Shown one piece after another: positions 54,304-64,000 of a stretch of 64,000 bases of DNA. Each line of letters opens with the position of its first letter. The stretch's first letter is position 1. Source of the DNA: a gamma proteobacterium symbiont of Stewartia floridana. GTDB taxonomy: Bacteria > Pseudomonadota > Gammaproteobacteria > Chromatiales > Chromatiaceae. The translations under genes and the position numbers were made by a program. Under the pieces are notes generated by a model. That model saw only the letters and a program-made list of their open reading frames with translations, was not told the origin of the DNA and did no database searches. The stretch covers positions 1 to 64,000 of the forward strand of contig NAUB01000033.1 of assembly GCA_003676145.1 (NCBI GenBank), written 5' to 3'.

Positions 54304-55155
54304 TTAACGAATCACCACATGGGGGTTTTCGATGCCCAGCTGACTGAGTCTTTGGCTGAGGTGATCCGCCAGCTCGACACTGGCGATCGGCCCGACCTGG
54401 ACCCGGTAGACCTGGTTCGCAACGGCGCTGTCTCCCTGTATGAGTACACTGGTTTTCAATTGTTCCTCCAGCCGCTGTTTCAATCGTTGCGCGTTTTGCG
54501 AATCGCCGAAGGCACCGACCTGCAGGAAAAGCTCGGGCAATCTCTGTCTCTTTTGACGCGCTGGTGTGGTCACGACAGGGGTTGGCGTCACTTCGCTGGC
54601 ACCCGCCTGCAATGCGGTGACCTCCACCAGTCCGGTCCCTTCCCCAATGATGCCCAGTTTCCAGGCAGCAGTGTAGGAGAGGTCGATCAGCCGATTGTCA
54701 TGGAACGGACCCCGATCGTTGACCTTGACCACCACACTGCGGTTGTTTCTCAGGTTGGTGACCCGCACATAGCTAGGTAGAGGCAGACTCTTGTGGGCGG
54801 CCGTCATGGCGTACATATCGTAGGCTTCGCCACTGCTGGTTCGCTGGCCGTGAAACTTGCTGCCATACCAGGAGGCTATGCCACGGGCGTTGTAGCCATG
54901 GCTCTCCGATAGGGTGTAGTAGCGTTTACCGAATACCACATAGCTGCTTGGATTGCCGTACTTGCTTTTCGGCTCGTCCCTGGGGGTGGCGTCGGGAATC
55001 GTCGCCATGTCGGCTGGTGGCGGATGATAAGGGCTGACCCCGTCGGACTGGCTGGTGCGGCTGCCGGGTGAGCTGCTGCATCCAGCCAGGATCGCCAGGC
55101 CGAGACAAAGCAAGGCACGGTAGAGCGTGAGAACCGGCTGACTCTGGCTGATCAT
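54304..55155 (-). CDS. rlpA: Septal-ring lytic transglycosylase RlpA (lipoprotein)
   Basis: RlpA cuts glycan strands lacking stem peptides at the septum. The 283-residue lipoprotein has lipobox ILAGC with Cys26, a double-psi beta-barrel domain (RGIASWYGSKFHGQRTSSGE and KVNDRGPFHDNRLIDLSYTA, about 90-175) that holds the catalytic Asp in the NDRGPF loop, and a C-terminal SPOR domain (about 205-283: LFLQVGAFGDSQNAQRLKQR, YRVQVGPI). The lgt gene in this window would lipidate it. It lies 6 bases after mltB. Confidence 0.95.
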   Translation of the reverse strand: MISQSQPVLTLYRALLCLGLAILAGCSSSPGSRTSQSDGVSPYHPPPADMATIPDATPRDEPKSKYGNPSSYVVFGKRYYTLSESHGYNARGIASWYGSKFHGQRTSSGEAYDMYAMTAAHKSLPLPSYVRVTNLRNNRSVVVKVNDRGPFHDNRLIDLSYTAAWKLGIIGEGTGLVEVTALQAGASEVTPTPVVTTPARQKRQRLPELFLQVGAFGDSQNAQRLKQRLEEQLKTSVLIQGDSAVANQVYRVQVGPIASVELADHLSQRLSQLGIENPHVVIR

Positions 55156-55161
55156 CGTCGA

Positions 55162-56157
55162 CTACCGGCGGCTGGCCTGTTTTGCCGCGAGAATCTCCTG
55201 ACTCAACTGATAGACGGCCATGGCGTAGAGATTGCTGTGGTTGTAGCGGGTAATGACATAGAAGTTATGCAGACCCAGCCAATACTGCTGATGGTTGCCT
55301 GCATCCAGCTTGATCAGGCTGGTCTGAGCCTCAGCATCGAGTGGCATCTGATCCAGTGGCTTGACCCCTGCCTCAATCAGCTCCGATACCTTGATGCTCG
55401 GTTTCATGCCGGCCTCCACAAACTTCTGCAGATCTCCGCTGCCCTTCACCTGTCTGGTGATCGGCTGATCCTTCTGCCAGCCGTGAACCTTGAAGTAGTT
55501 GGCAACACTGGCAATGATGTCGGCATTACTGTTCCACAGGTCCCTTTTGTTGTCCCCATTGCCATCGACAGCGTAGGCACGGTAGCTGCTGGAGATGAAT
55601 TGGGGTTTGCCCATGGCGCCGGCGTAGGAGCCCAGGGCGCTGTAGGGGTCGACACGCTCCTCCCGGCTCAACAGTAAGAACTGTTCCAGCTCCTTACGGA
55701 AGAACTTGGCCCGTTTTGGGTAGCCGAACGCCAGCGTGGTGAGTGAGTCGATCACCTTGTATTTACCGGTATGCCGGCCATAGCGGGTCTCCACCCCGAT
55801 GATCGCGACAATGATCTCTGGGGGGACGCCATAGTCCTGATAGGCCTGCTCCAGCAGAGCGGCGTTTTCATGCCAGAAGTCGATGCCGCCGGCGACCCGG
55901 TCCGGCTTGAGAAAGATCGGGCGGTACTGGTACCAGGCTTTTGACTCTGCGGGACGCGTGATGGCCGCAATGATGTCGTCCCTGAATCGGGTCTTCAGCA
56001 ACAGTTGGTCAACCTCGGCTGACTGGAAGCCGTGCTTGTTTGCCATCTCATCGGCAAATGCTCTGAACTCCGCCTTCATCTGAGGTGTGTGGGCGCAGGC
56101 CAGATTGGAGAGGCTGATGAGGAGAAAGAGCGTGATTTGTGTCGTTATTCGCTTCAT
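55162..56157 (-). CDS. mltB: Membrane-bound lytic murein transglycosylase B
   Basis: MltB cleaves peptidoglycan glycan chains to 1,6-anhydro products. The 331-residue protein has a signal sequence ending near SNLACA (possibly a lipobox, though with Asn at -3 it is atypical), and the catalytic Glu in IIGVETRYGRHTG (about 118-130). GSYAGAMGKPQFISSSYRAY and the EF-hand-like DGNGDNKRDLW match SLT-B family members. It is between rodA and rlpA. Confidence 0.95.
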   Translation of the reverse strand: MKRITTQITLFLLISLSNLACAHTPQMKAEFRAFADEMANKHGFQSAEVDQLLLKTRFRDDIIAAITRPAESKAWYQYRPIFLKPDRVAGGIDFWHENAALLEQAYQDYGVPPEIIVAIIGVETRYGRHTGKYKVIDSLTTLAFGYPKRAKFFRKELEQFLLLSREERVDPYSALGSYAGAMGKPQFISSSYRAYAVDGNGDNKRDLWNSNADIIASVANYFKVHGWQKDQPITRQVKGSGDLQKFVEAGMKPSIKVSELIEAGVKPLDQMPLDAEAQTSLIKLDAGNHQQYWLGLHNFYVITRYNHSNLYAMAVYQLSQEILAAKQASRR

Positions 56158-56162
56158 ATTCT

Positions 56163-57293
56163 TTAAGTGGGTAGCAGTTTTTTATGGGTCTGTATGGACA
56201 TCAGGATACCGAAGCTTGCCAGAATGGTCACCAGGGAAGTTCCGCCGTAGCTGATCAAGGGTAAGGGTACACCGACAACGGGCAGTAAACCGGTAACCAT
56301 GCCCGCATTCACAAAAAGGTAGACGAAAAAAATCAGAGAAAGTGCACCGGCCAGGATGCGGCCAAAGGTATCCTGGGCCTGGGATGCGATATAGAGACCG
56401 CGCAGAATGATGAACAGATAGAGCATCAACAGGGCGACCACGCCCACCAGACCGAACTCTTCCGAGATCACGGCGAAGATGAAATCGGTGTGTCGCTCCG
56501 GTAGAAATTCGAGGTGCGACTGGGTGCCGTTGAGCCAGCCTTTGCCGCTGATGCCGCCGGAACCGATGGCGATTTTCGACTGAATGATATGGTAGCCGGT
56601 GCCTAATGGATCACTCTCGGGATTGAGAAAGGTGAGTACCCGCTGGCGTTGGTAGTCGTGCATCAGATACCAGGCCAGCGGCCCCATGGCCGCCATCAGG
56701 ACCCCGCCGACGGCAATCAAACGCCAGCTTATGCCAGCAAGAAAGAGGGCGAAAGCGCCGCCTGAACCGACCAGCAGCGCGGTGCCCAGGTCAGGTTGCT
56801 TGGCAATCAATACCACCGGCAGCACGGTGAACAGGGCGGCGGCAATCAACCTTGAGGGGGAGGGGGGAAGTCGCTGTTCCGCCAGATACCAGGCGATCAG
56901 CATCGGCAGGGTCAACTTGAACATCTCAGATGGCTGGAAGCGAACGAATCCCAGGTCGAGCCAGCGCTGTGCCCCTTTGCCCAGTTCACCGAACAGAATC
57001 ACCGACACCAGAAAGAGGATGCCCAGACCATACAGCCAGGGAGACCAGCGGCGGAAATTGTCCGGGTGGATCTGCGCCAGTACCACCATCACCGCAAAAC
57101 CGAAACCGAGTCGGATCAGCTGTTTCTGCAGCAGCACCATCTCCTTGTCACCGGCACTGAAAAGAATCGCCAGACCGATACCGACCAGCAACAGCAGGGC
57201 GATCATCAACGGAAGGTCGATATGCAGCCAGGCCAGCAGGCCCTGGGCCTTGGCCGGTTGTGACTCGTGAAAAGTGATATGGGGTTTTGCCAT
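56163..57293 (-). CDS. rodA: Peptidoglycan glycosyltransferase RodA
   Basis: RodA is the SEDS-family polymerase of the elongasome, working with PBP2. The 376-residue protein has about ten membrane segments. Conserved parts: RWLDLGFVRFQPSEMFKLTL, KQPDLGTALL, IGSGGISGKGWLNGTQSHLE, FLPERHTDFIFAVISEEFGL and PLPLISYGGTSLV; the catalytic Asp is the one in the WLNGTQ...HTDFIF region. It starts 17 bases after mrdA. Confidence 0.97.
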   Translation of the reverse strand: MAKPHITFHESQPAKAQGLLAWLHIDLPLMIALLLLVGIGLAILFSAGDKEMVLLQKQLIRLGFGFAVMVVLAQIHPDNFRRWSPWLYGLGILFLVSVILFGELGKGAQRWLDLGFVRFQPSEMFKLTLPMLIAWYLAEQRLPPSPSRLIAAALFTVLPVVLIAKQPDLGTALLVGSGGAFALFLAGISWRLIAVGGVLMAAMGPLAWYLMHDYQRQRVLTFLNPESDPLGTGYHIIQSKIAIGSGGISGKGWLNGTQSHLEFLPERHTDFIFAVISEEFGLVGVVALLMLYLFIILRGLYIASQAQDTFGRILAGALSLIFFVYLFVNAGMVTGLLPVVGVPLPLISYGGTSLVTILASFGILMSIQTHKKLLPT

Positions 57294-57310
57294 TTGTATA
57301 GGACACTACA

Positions 57311-59155
57311 CTAGTTAGCCGGAGGTGTGTCGACCAGATAACGATCCATGACCTTGCGCGCGATCGGGGCGGCTACCGAGCCGCCGTGTCCACCGTTTTC
57401 GACCACCACCGCAATGGCGATTTTCGGACTCTCCACCGGGGCGAAAGCGACAAACAGCGCATGGTCACGCTTTCGCTTGGCCACCGTCTCTTCATCATAC
57501 TCCTCATCCTGTTTGATACTAAACACCTGGGCGGTGCCGGTTTTGCCGGCAATCCGGTAGTTGCTGGTATAGATCGATCTGGCTGTTCCCCGCTGCCCCT
57601 CGACCACCTGGGTCATGGCGTCGATCACTTGGTTCCAATGTTCAGGATCGAGCTGATGGAGTACATCCTCGATCAACGGGCTGTCCCTTTTCTCTCCATC
57701 CGGACCTTCGATGGTGGCCACCACCCGGGGGCGAATCCGGTGACCCCGATTGGCCAGGGTGGCGGTTGCTGAGGCCAACTGCAGGGGAGTTGCCAGGAAA
57801 TAGCCCTGACCAATGCCGACGATCAGGGTTTCACCCGGGTACCAGGGTTCCCGCCGCTTACTCTGTTTCCACTCCCGGCTCGGCATCAGGCCGGATAGCT
57901 CCCCATCCAGGTCCACCCGGGAGGGTATGCCGAAACCGAAACCGGTGAGAAATTCGTAGAGCCGGTCTATGCCCAGTGTTCTGGCCAGTTCGTAGTAGTA
58001 GACATCACAGGATTCGATAATCCCTGTCGCCATATCGACTTTGCCGTGTCCCCACTTTTTCCAGTCCCTGTATTTATGGTCCTTGCCGGGCAGCTGATAG
58101 TAACCGGGGCAGTAGGTCTCCTGATAAAACCCCACCACGTCGTACTCCAGACCGGCAAGCCCGATGAAGGGCTTTACGGTCGATCCCGGTGGATATTGAC
58201 CACGGATGGCCCGGTTGAAGAGGGGGTTGTCCGGAGAGTCCTCCAGCGCCCGGTAGTCTCTGCTGCTGATCCCTTCGACAAACAGATTGGGGTTGTAACC
58301 GGGCTTGCTTACCATGGTCAGGACGCCGCCGGTCTCCACGTCGATCGCCACCACCGCGCCATTGTATTCACCCAGCGCCTCCAGTGCGATGGATTGAAGC
58401 CTCATGTCGAGAAACAGCTGCAGATTGTTGCCCGGTTGTGGTGGTTGATTCTCCAATACCCTCAGCACCCGGCCTTTGGCATTCACCTCGACCTGCTGCA
58501 GGCCCACATCCCCGTGCAGCAGGCTTTCGTAACTCTTCTCCACCCCATTCTTACCGATAAAATCGGTGCCACTGTAGTTGGAGGTATCGATGAGCTGCAG
58601 CTCTTTTTCATTGATTCGCCCCACGTAGCCGAGCAGATGGGCGGTCTGCAAGCCTTGTGGATAGTCTCTGAGCAGGGTCGCATTGACATCCACACCGGGA
58701 AACCGGTGGCGATGCACCGCGATTCGGGCAACCTCATCCTCCTGCAGGCGGACTCGGATCGGGATGCTGTCGAAACGTTTGCGCTGTTTACGCAGGCGGT
58801 GAAAGCGTTGAATGTCATCTTCGGTAATGGAGATGATCTCGCTGATCTGCTCGATGGTCTCAGTCAGGTTTTTGGTTTTCTCCGGAATGATCTCCAGGCT
58901 GTATGCCGGCAGGTTCTGCGCCAGGATGGCGCCATTGCGATCGAAGATCAGTCCCCGTGTGGGTGGCAGCGGTTCGAGCTTGACCCGGTTGTCCTGAGAG
59001 AGGGTGGTGAAGTGTTCATGATTTTCAATCTGCAGAAAAAACAGTCGTCCGACCAGTACCGCCAGGGCCAGGATCACCAGGGTGCCGGAGACGATGGCTC
59101 TTCCCAGGAAAAGCTGGCTCTCGTGCAGATAGTCCTTGAGTGAGGATTGAGGCAC
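57311..59155 (-). CDS. mrdA: Penicillin-binding protein 2 (elongation transpeptidase)
   Basis: PBP2 cross-links lateral-wall peptidoglycan and activates RodA. The 614-residue protein has one N-terminal anchor (VSGTLVILALAVLVGRLFFL), the dimerisation domain starting at PPTRGLIFDRNGAILAQNLP, and the transpeptidase domain with Ser325-Thr-Val-Lys328 (GSTVKPF), Ser382-Cys-Asp (SCD in place of the usual SXN) and KTGTAQV near 546. It is in order mreD-mrdA-rodA, as in several non-enteric gammaproteobacteria. Confidence 0.97.
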   Translation of the reverse strand: MPQSSLKDYLHESQLFLGRAIVSGTLVILALAVLVGRLFFLQIENHEHFTTLSQDNRVKLEPLPPTRGLIFDRNGAILAQNLPAYSLEIIPEKTKNLTETIEQISEIISITEDDIQRFHRLRKQRKRFDSIPIRVRLQEDEVARIAVHRHRFPGVDVNATLLRDYPQGLQTAHLLGYVGRINEKELQLIDTSNYSGTDFIGKNGVEKSYESLLHGDVGLQQVEVNAKGRVLRVLENQPPQPGNNLQLFLDMRLQSIALEALGEYNGAVVAIDVETGGVLTMVSKPGYNPNLFVEGISSRDYRALEDSPDNPLFNRAIRGQYPPGSTVKPFIGLAGLEYDVVGFYQETYCPGYYQLPGKDHKYRDWKKWGHGKVDMATGIIESCDVYYYELARTLGIDRLYEFLTGFGFGIPSRVDLDGELSGLMPSREWKQSKRREPWYPGETLIVGIGQGYFLATPLQLASATATLANRGHRIRPRVVATIEGPDGEKRDSPLIEDVLHQLDPEHWNQVIDAMTQVVEGQRGTARSIYTSNYRIAGKTGTAQVFSIKQDEEYDEETVAKRKRDHALFVAFAPVESPKIAIAVVVENGGHGGSVAAPIARKVMDRYLVDTPPAN

Positions 59156-59173
59156 CGGTGGCGTTCTCCAGGA

Positions 59174-59662
59174 TCAGCTGACGTGAAAGCGGTGACTGAT
59201 GTCCCGCAATATAATATAGATCCAGGGCCACAGCAGGGTGCTGACCACAGGGGTTACCCAGTACCAGAGGGATGGGGTCGGATAGTTGGCGGCGCCGGTG
59301 GACCAGAGTGCAAGCAGCCGCTCAACCAGCAACAGGATGAAAATGGTGAATACCTGCTGTCGTAAAGGGATCACCCGAACCCGCAGATGCAGCCTCAGCA
59401 TCAGGTAGGCTACTACTGAGAAGCCGAGGGCGTGCTGGCCGAGCAGGGTGCCGGTCAGTACATCGAGCAGGAATCCGGTACTCCAGCCCACCCCGACGCC
59501 GATACGCTCCGGCATGGTCATGCACCAGTAGATCAGGATCAGCACCACCCACTGGGGACGAAAGGTATTGGCCCATTCGGGCAGTGGCATGATGGTGAGA
59601 ATGAACCCGACCAGCAGGCTGAGATAGATCACCGAGCTACGGTTCTGTGGCTGACTGATCAT
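59174..59662 (-). CDS. mreD: Rod shape-determining protein MreD
   Basis: MreD is an integral inner-membrane part of the Rod complex. The 162-residue protein has about five hydrophobic segments (SVIYLSLLVGFILTIMPLPE, WVVLILIYWCMTMPERIGVG) and the family WSTGFLLDVLTGTLLGQHAL block. Its ATG overlaps the mreC stop by 4 bases. Confidence 0.94.
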   Translation of the reverse strand: MISQPQNRSSVIYLSLLVGFILTIMPLPEWANTFRPQWVVLILIYWCMTMPERIGVGVGWSTGFLLDVLTGTLLGQHALGFSVVAYLMLRLHLRVRVIPLRQQVFTIFILLLVERLLALWSTGAANYPTPSLWYWVTPVVSTLLWPWIYIILRDISHRFHVS

Positions 59663-60561
59663 GGCTCCTCCGGAGACTCTGCGGTCTCTTCCAGATCATC
59701 AGCGGATGCACGTTGCTGTTGTGATTCGATGGTGCTGTCAGGATCGAGGGTCCAGACCAGCAGAACTTCCCGAATGCGATCCAGGTGTGCGGTGGTCTGG
59801 GCGATCACCGAGGCGAATGGCTGACCGGGTTCCCGTTTCACTTCGATCACTTCCGCTACCGGGTAACCCGGTGGAAAGCCGCCGCCGAGTCCGGAAGTGA
59901 TCAACAGATCGCCCACCTGGATATCCGCGTTGTTCGGCAAGTGCGGCAGTTCCAGTCGGTTGATCAGGCCGGTGCCCAGCGCAATGGTGCGCAGGCCGTT
60001 ACGATTGACCTGGATAGGCAGCGCATGGGCGGCATCCGTGATCAGTAACACGCTGGCATTGAACGGAGTGATGTGGGTGACCTGGCCGACCACCGCATGG
60101 GCATCGAGTACCGGCTGGCCTTCGAACAGACCGGAGTTTTTACCTTTGTTGATCAGGACCTGCTGGCGGAACGGATCCTGCTCAACCGCAATGATTTCAG
60201 CGATCAGAACCCGATCCCCCACCTTGAATGAGGAGTCGAGCAGCCCTCTCAGGCGCATGTTCTCCGCTTCCAGGGCCTCAAACTTCTGTAGCCTGGCGCG
60301 TAACTGCAGGTTCTCCTGGTGCAATCTTTCCCGCTGATCTTCCAGCTCGCTGCGGCTGACGATGGCGTCACTGGCGGATTCGCTCAGCAGCAGCGGCAGG
60401 CTGGCCAGATACTGGACAGGGTAGAGCAGCACGGAGAGTGCGGATCTGAGCGATTCCAGGTGGTTATAGCGATGGTCCAACACCATCAATGAGATGGACA
60501 TGAGGGCGGCCACCACCAGCCTTGTGGTAATCGAAGCGCCCTGTGTGAAGATCAGTTTAAT
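59659..60561 (-). CDS. mreC: Rod shape-determining protein MreC, probable non-AUG start
   Basis: MreC is a bitopic periplasmic scaffold that activates PBP2/RodA. The body has one N-terminal membrane helix, a coiled coil (SRSELEDQRERLHQENLQLR, about 75-95), and two beta domains (VLIAEIIAVEQDPFRQQVLI, DLLITSGLGGGFPPGYPV). The first ATG/GTG start would be the GTG at 60516 and would begin inside the helix. The frame runs on upstream, encoding KLIFTQGASITTRLVV, the usual basic N terminus of MreC. The only suitable starts are an ATT at 60561 (GGAG ten bases before) or a CTG at 60555; an in-frame stop lies at about 60600. I set the start at 60561 as an inference; 300 residues result. Confidence 0.88.
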   Translation of the reverse strand: MKLIFTQGASITTRLVVAALMSISLMVLDHRYNHLESLRSALSVLLYPVQYLASLPLLLSESASDAIVSRSELEDQRERLHQENLQLRARLQKFEALEAENMRLRGLLDSSFKVGDRVLIAEIIAVEQDPFRQQVLINKGKNSGLFEGQPVLDAHAVVGQVTHITPFNASVLLITDAAHALPIQVNRNGLRTIALGTGLINRLELPHLPNNADIQVGDLLITSGLGGGFPPGYPVAEVIEVKREPGQPFASVIAQTTAHLDRIREVLLVWTLDPDSTIESQQQRASADDLEETAESPEEP

Positions 60562-60640
60562 GGCTGAATGACTCCGTAAAGTGTCTACTGCAATCGCTCA
60601 GACGTACAGTTCATAGCACGTCAGGGCAGCTGAGGTGACA

Positions 60641-61965
<1,325 letters not shown>

Positions 61966-63345
61966 TCAATCCTCTTCGATCTTGCTGGCGATCAGCACAC
62001 CGTTGCTGTAGTCACCTTCGACCTCAACCCTTCGCTCTGAGAATTCATACTCCAGGTTGGAGGTATCGACCTGAACCCCGAATACCCGAATGGTGTTCTC
62101 GTCGATGAACTCAGCCATACCTTCAACTTCCGCGTTGTGGTTTTCCGGTGCACGTTCCCGTTTCAACTTGGTGGCGATCAGCTGACCGTTGTCGCTGAAT
62201 ATCTTGGCTTCCAGGTAGTCGGTGGATACCAGTTGTGCCAGGGTAAAGCTGTCCTCATCCTCCAGATCGCTCTCCATGATGGTGGAGCTGGTGACCTGAA
62301 TCGTCTCTCCCAGCAGGGTGATGGTTCCGCCAGAACTATCCACGCTGTCACTACCGAGGATTCCGGCGATTTCGCCCTTCTCCGACTGTTCCGCCTTGAG
62401 CTCGATCTCTTCGGCGATCAGGATTGTTCCGTCCATGACGCCTTCAACCTCGGCAATACGGCCAACCGTCAGCTGACTGGTCTGTCCGCTGAACGGTGTA
62501 TTCGAGGCATCCACGATCTGGCCGTTCAAGGCAAATTGGTCCTGGTTGTCGAGAGCGGTGGTAATGCGCCCTTCGATCTCGACTTCATAGCCGTCGTCGG
62601 CTACCTGATTGGTGCCATCCCCTTCAATTTCAATGGAATCGGCTTCGAATACATCACCGGCAAAGCTGTCGCCTTCAACCTCGACAAAGGTGCCTTCGGC
62701 AGGGATGGTGAGTGTGCCTGCCTCGATGGTCAGATTGCCGATCTGGAACTGACTGCCGGAGATATTCATCACCACACCGGACACCTCCAGGCTGTCGCCC
62801 GACCAACCCAGGGATTCCACTTCGATGCGGGTTGCCAGTATGTCCCCATTGCCATCCGTGAAACCGCTCACCTCGACGACGCTGTTGACAGGAAGATCCG
62901 CCAACGTGGTGGCATCGAAGGGGTTTTCATAGACCGTATCGGCGTCCACCGTAATGGTCTGGTTCATGATGGTGAGTGTATTGTTGGTGGCGATATCGTT
63001 ACTGTCGACAACCCCTTCCAGCAGGCTGTCATACTCAACACTCTCCGCCTCGCCGGTGGCGCTGGCCTGATCACTGCTGCCATTGATCACCACCACCATG
63101 CCGATGGCCAGGTCATCCTGGGTGCCGTCACTGTTGTTGACCGTGAAGCTGGCATTGTCCGTCTCATACTCGATGCCGTTGACGAAGATGGAGCCGAACC
63201 CGGTTACCCTACCCTGGGTTACCCCGGTACCGCCGATGCCGCCATCGGCAACCTGGGAGCCGCCACTGCCGCCGCCGCAGCTGTAGAGTGCGCTAATGCA
63301 AACCGCGCAGACAATTGGCGAGATTAACCTGTTGAAGCTAGTCAT
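61966..63345 (-). CDS. DUF5666-repeat lipoprotein
   Basis: A 459-residue predicted lipoprotein: the signal sequence ends in a lipobox-like LYSC (SALYSCGGGSGGSQ), then a Gly-rich linker (GGIGGTGVTQGRVTGFGSIF). The rest is about five repeated beta-rich DUF5666 units, recognisable by SVEYDSLLEGVVDSND, NSVVEVSGFTDGNGDILATR, GTFVEVEGDSFAGDVFEADS, VGRIAEVEGVMDGTILIAEE and NHNAEVEGMAEFIDENTIRV. OB-fold-like beta barrels are expected. It overlaps the upstream DUF6502 gene by 8 bases. Very acidic. Function unknown; the tight pairing suggests a joint role. Confidence 0.85.
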   Translation of the reverse strand: MTSFNRLISPIVCAVCISALYSCGGGSGGSQVADGGIGGTGVTQGRVTGFGSIFVNGIEYETDNASFTVNNSDGTQDDLAIGMVVVINGSSDQASATGEAESVEYDSLLEGVVDSNDIATNNTLTIMNQTITVDADTVYENPFDATTLADLPVNSVVEVSGFTDGNGDILATRIEVESLGWSGDSLEVSGVVMNISGSQFQIGNLTIEAGTLTIPAEGTFVEVEGDSFAGDVFEADSIEIEGDGTNQVADDGYEVEIEGRITTALDNQDQFALNGQIVDASNTPFSGQTSQLTVGRIAEVEGVMDGTILIAEEIELKAEQSEKGEIAGILGSDSVDSSGGTITLLGETIQVTSSTIMESDLEDEDSFTLAQLVSTDYLEAKIFSDNGQLIATKLKRERAPENHNAEVEGMAEFIDENTIRVFGVQVDTSNLEYEFSERRVEVEGDYSNGVLIASKIEED

Positions 63346-64000
63346 TTCGCTGTACATCCTTTTCGAAATAGTAGATACCTATGCCGGCTTGCTTACGTCC
63401 GGTTCCTTCGCTCTCCGAAGTGACATCCCGGTCGTGCCGAGAGAGGTATTTATCACACTCCAGAAGCAGTGCTTGTGACTTTTCAGCACTCAAATTGCGA
63501 AACTCCGGCAGGGCCTCTGCCGGTAGATTGTCATAGGCTACTTTACGTTGGAAAAAAGGTGACTGGGAGCCAGTCTGCAGATTGTGGTCGATGGTATCGA
63601 TCAGCAGCTCCACATCGGTGCCCAGGATATGCAGTTTACCGGTCTCTCCGGTACGCGGAATATAGCCGTCACTGAGCAGCGTGATCTTGCCGGATTCATT
63701 TTTTGCGATGGTACCCACCCTCAGCAGTTCGTCATAGATTGCCCGGGGTGGTACGTCACCACTGTGTTCCCGCACCAGATCGCTGAAGCTGTTTTTACCC
63801 TTATCGAATTCCAGTGCTGCGGGTTCACCTTTCTTATCGGTGAAGCGCTTGTCTCTCAGCCATCCTGAGATGACTCGGGCGGCCCGGTTGTACTGATGGG
63901 CGATGGCGCTGTCGTCCGGGGTATCGATCTTCTGCAGTCGGCTGACCTCTTTACGGGTCAGACCGGTGATTACCGAGACGCGGGAGACGGTCTGTTTACG
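63338..64000 (-). CDS. DUF6502 family protein (partial, cut by window edge)
   Basis: The frame is open from the right edge of the window to the stop at 63338: 220 residues without the N terminus. Near the edge, RKQTVSRVSVITGLTRKEVS looks like a helix-turn-helix. HQYNRAARVISGWLRDKRFT and KKGEPAALEFDKGKNSFSDL follow, with RELVREHSGDVPPRAIYDEL-type sequence next. This order matches DUF6502 proteins, which seem to be DNA-binding regulators. The visible HTH makes a transcription factor controlling the adjacent DUF5666 gene likely. A GTG at 63775 is not the real start. Confidence 0.75.
   Translation of the reverse strand, partial: RKQTVSRVSVITGLTRKEVSRLQKIDTPDDSAIAHQYNRAARVISGWLRDKRFTDKKGEPAALEFDKGKNSFSDLVREHSGDVPPRAIYDELLRVGTIAKNESGKITLLSDGYIPRTGETGKLHILGTDVELLIDTIDHNLQTGSQSPFFQRKVAYDNLPAEALPEFRNLSAEKSQALLLECDKYLSRHDRDVTSESEGTGRKQAGIGIYYFEKDVQRND

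Noticed and set aside
58046-59143. 365-codon frame on the plus strand opposite mrdA
   Set aside because: Antisense of a fully conserved PBP2; GC-rich genes often leave such frames open.
62137-63327. 396-codon frame opposite the DUF5666 gene
   Set aside because: The minus-strand product has a signal sequence, lipobox and repeats; the plus-strand product has none.

Overview
The window looks like chromosomal core DNA of a free-living or symbiotic gammaproteobacterium, most likely in or near the Chromatiales / sulfur-oxidiser group. That placement is an inference from three things: E. coli-like gene order around zapA, 6S RNA, pepP, ubiH and gcv; the use of Coq7 in place of UbiF; and a split two-subunit GcvP. 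Nearly all genes are housekeeping genes. I see no phage, transposase, integrase, CRISPR array, tRNA or rRNA.

Layout. 0-5 kb (minus): lptD-surA-pdxA, outer-membrane biogenesis plus pyridoxal phosphate synthesis. 5-9.6 kb: an RND adaptor and pump pair. 9.7-10.7 kb: an AmgK-type sugar kinase. 11-12.3 kb: a porin with a strong promoter and terminator. 12.5-15.2 kb: divergent rpiA and ilvA around an inverted-repeat element. 15.3 kb: a lysine/alanine-rich histone H1-like protein. 16.3-18.2 kb (minus): zapB-like/zapA, 6S RNA and 5-formyl-THF cyclo-ligase. 18.7-27.8 kb: ygfB-pepP-ubiH-ubiI, then a tandem glycine riboswitch with a terminator, then gcvT-gcvH-gcvPA-gcvPB. 28-31.2 kb: a PfkB sugar/nucleoside kinase, then moeA, moaD and moaE. 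31.3-32.5 kb: an outer-membrane barrel and an XRE regulator. 32.7-36.3 kb: lgt, thyA and folA, convergent with apaH-apaG. 36.6-42.1 kb: an ankyrin protein, a 51-residue membrane peptide, coq7, a GlcF-like Fe-S protein, a 2Fe-2S ferredoxin and a large Ig-like lipoprotein. 42.3-46.8 kb: mlaF-mlaE-mlaD-mlaB (no mlaC), trxA and rho. 47.1-50.3 kb: murU, a GCS2-type ligase and a zinc desuccinylase/aspartoacylase-like enzyme. 50.3-61.7 kb (minus): mreB-mreC-mreD-mrdA-rodA-mltB-rlpA-dacC-ybeD-lipB-lipA-ydcF-like, a combined elongasome and lipoylation block. 62-64 kb (minus): a DUF6502 protein (cut by the window edge) and a DUF5666 lipoprotein.

The genes link into a few pathways. Glycine cleavage (gcv), lipoate synthesis (lipA/lipB), thyA, folA and formyl-THF cyclo-ligase form a one-carbon/folate network. 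UbiH, UbiI and Coq7 could supply the three aerobic ring hydroxylations of ubiquinone. LptD, SurA, Mla, Lgt, AmgK/MurU and the Mre/PBP block build the cell envelope.

The least explained material is intergenic. A ~263-bp element with 32-bp inverted ends sits between rpiA and ilvA; each end carries an outward TATAAT and the interior folds into several hairpins. Two dispersed repeat families also lie at the 3' ends of transcription units.
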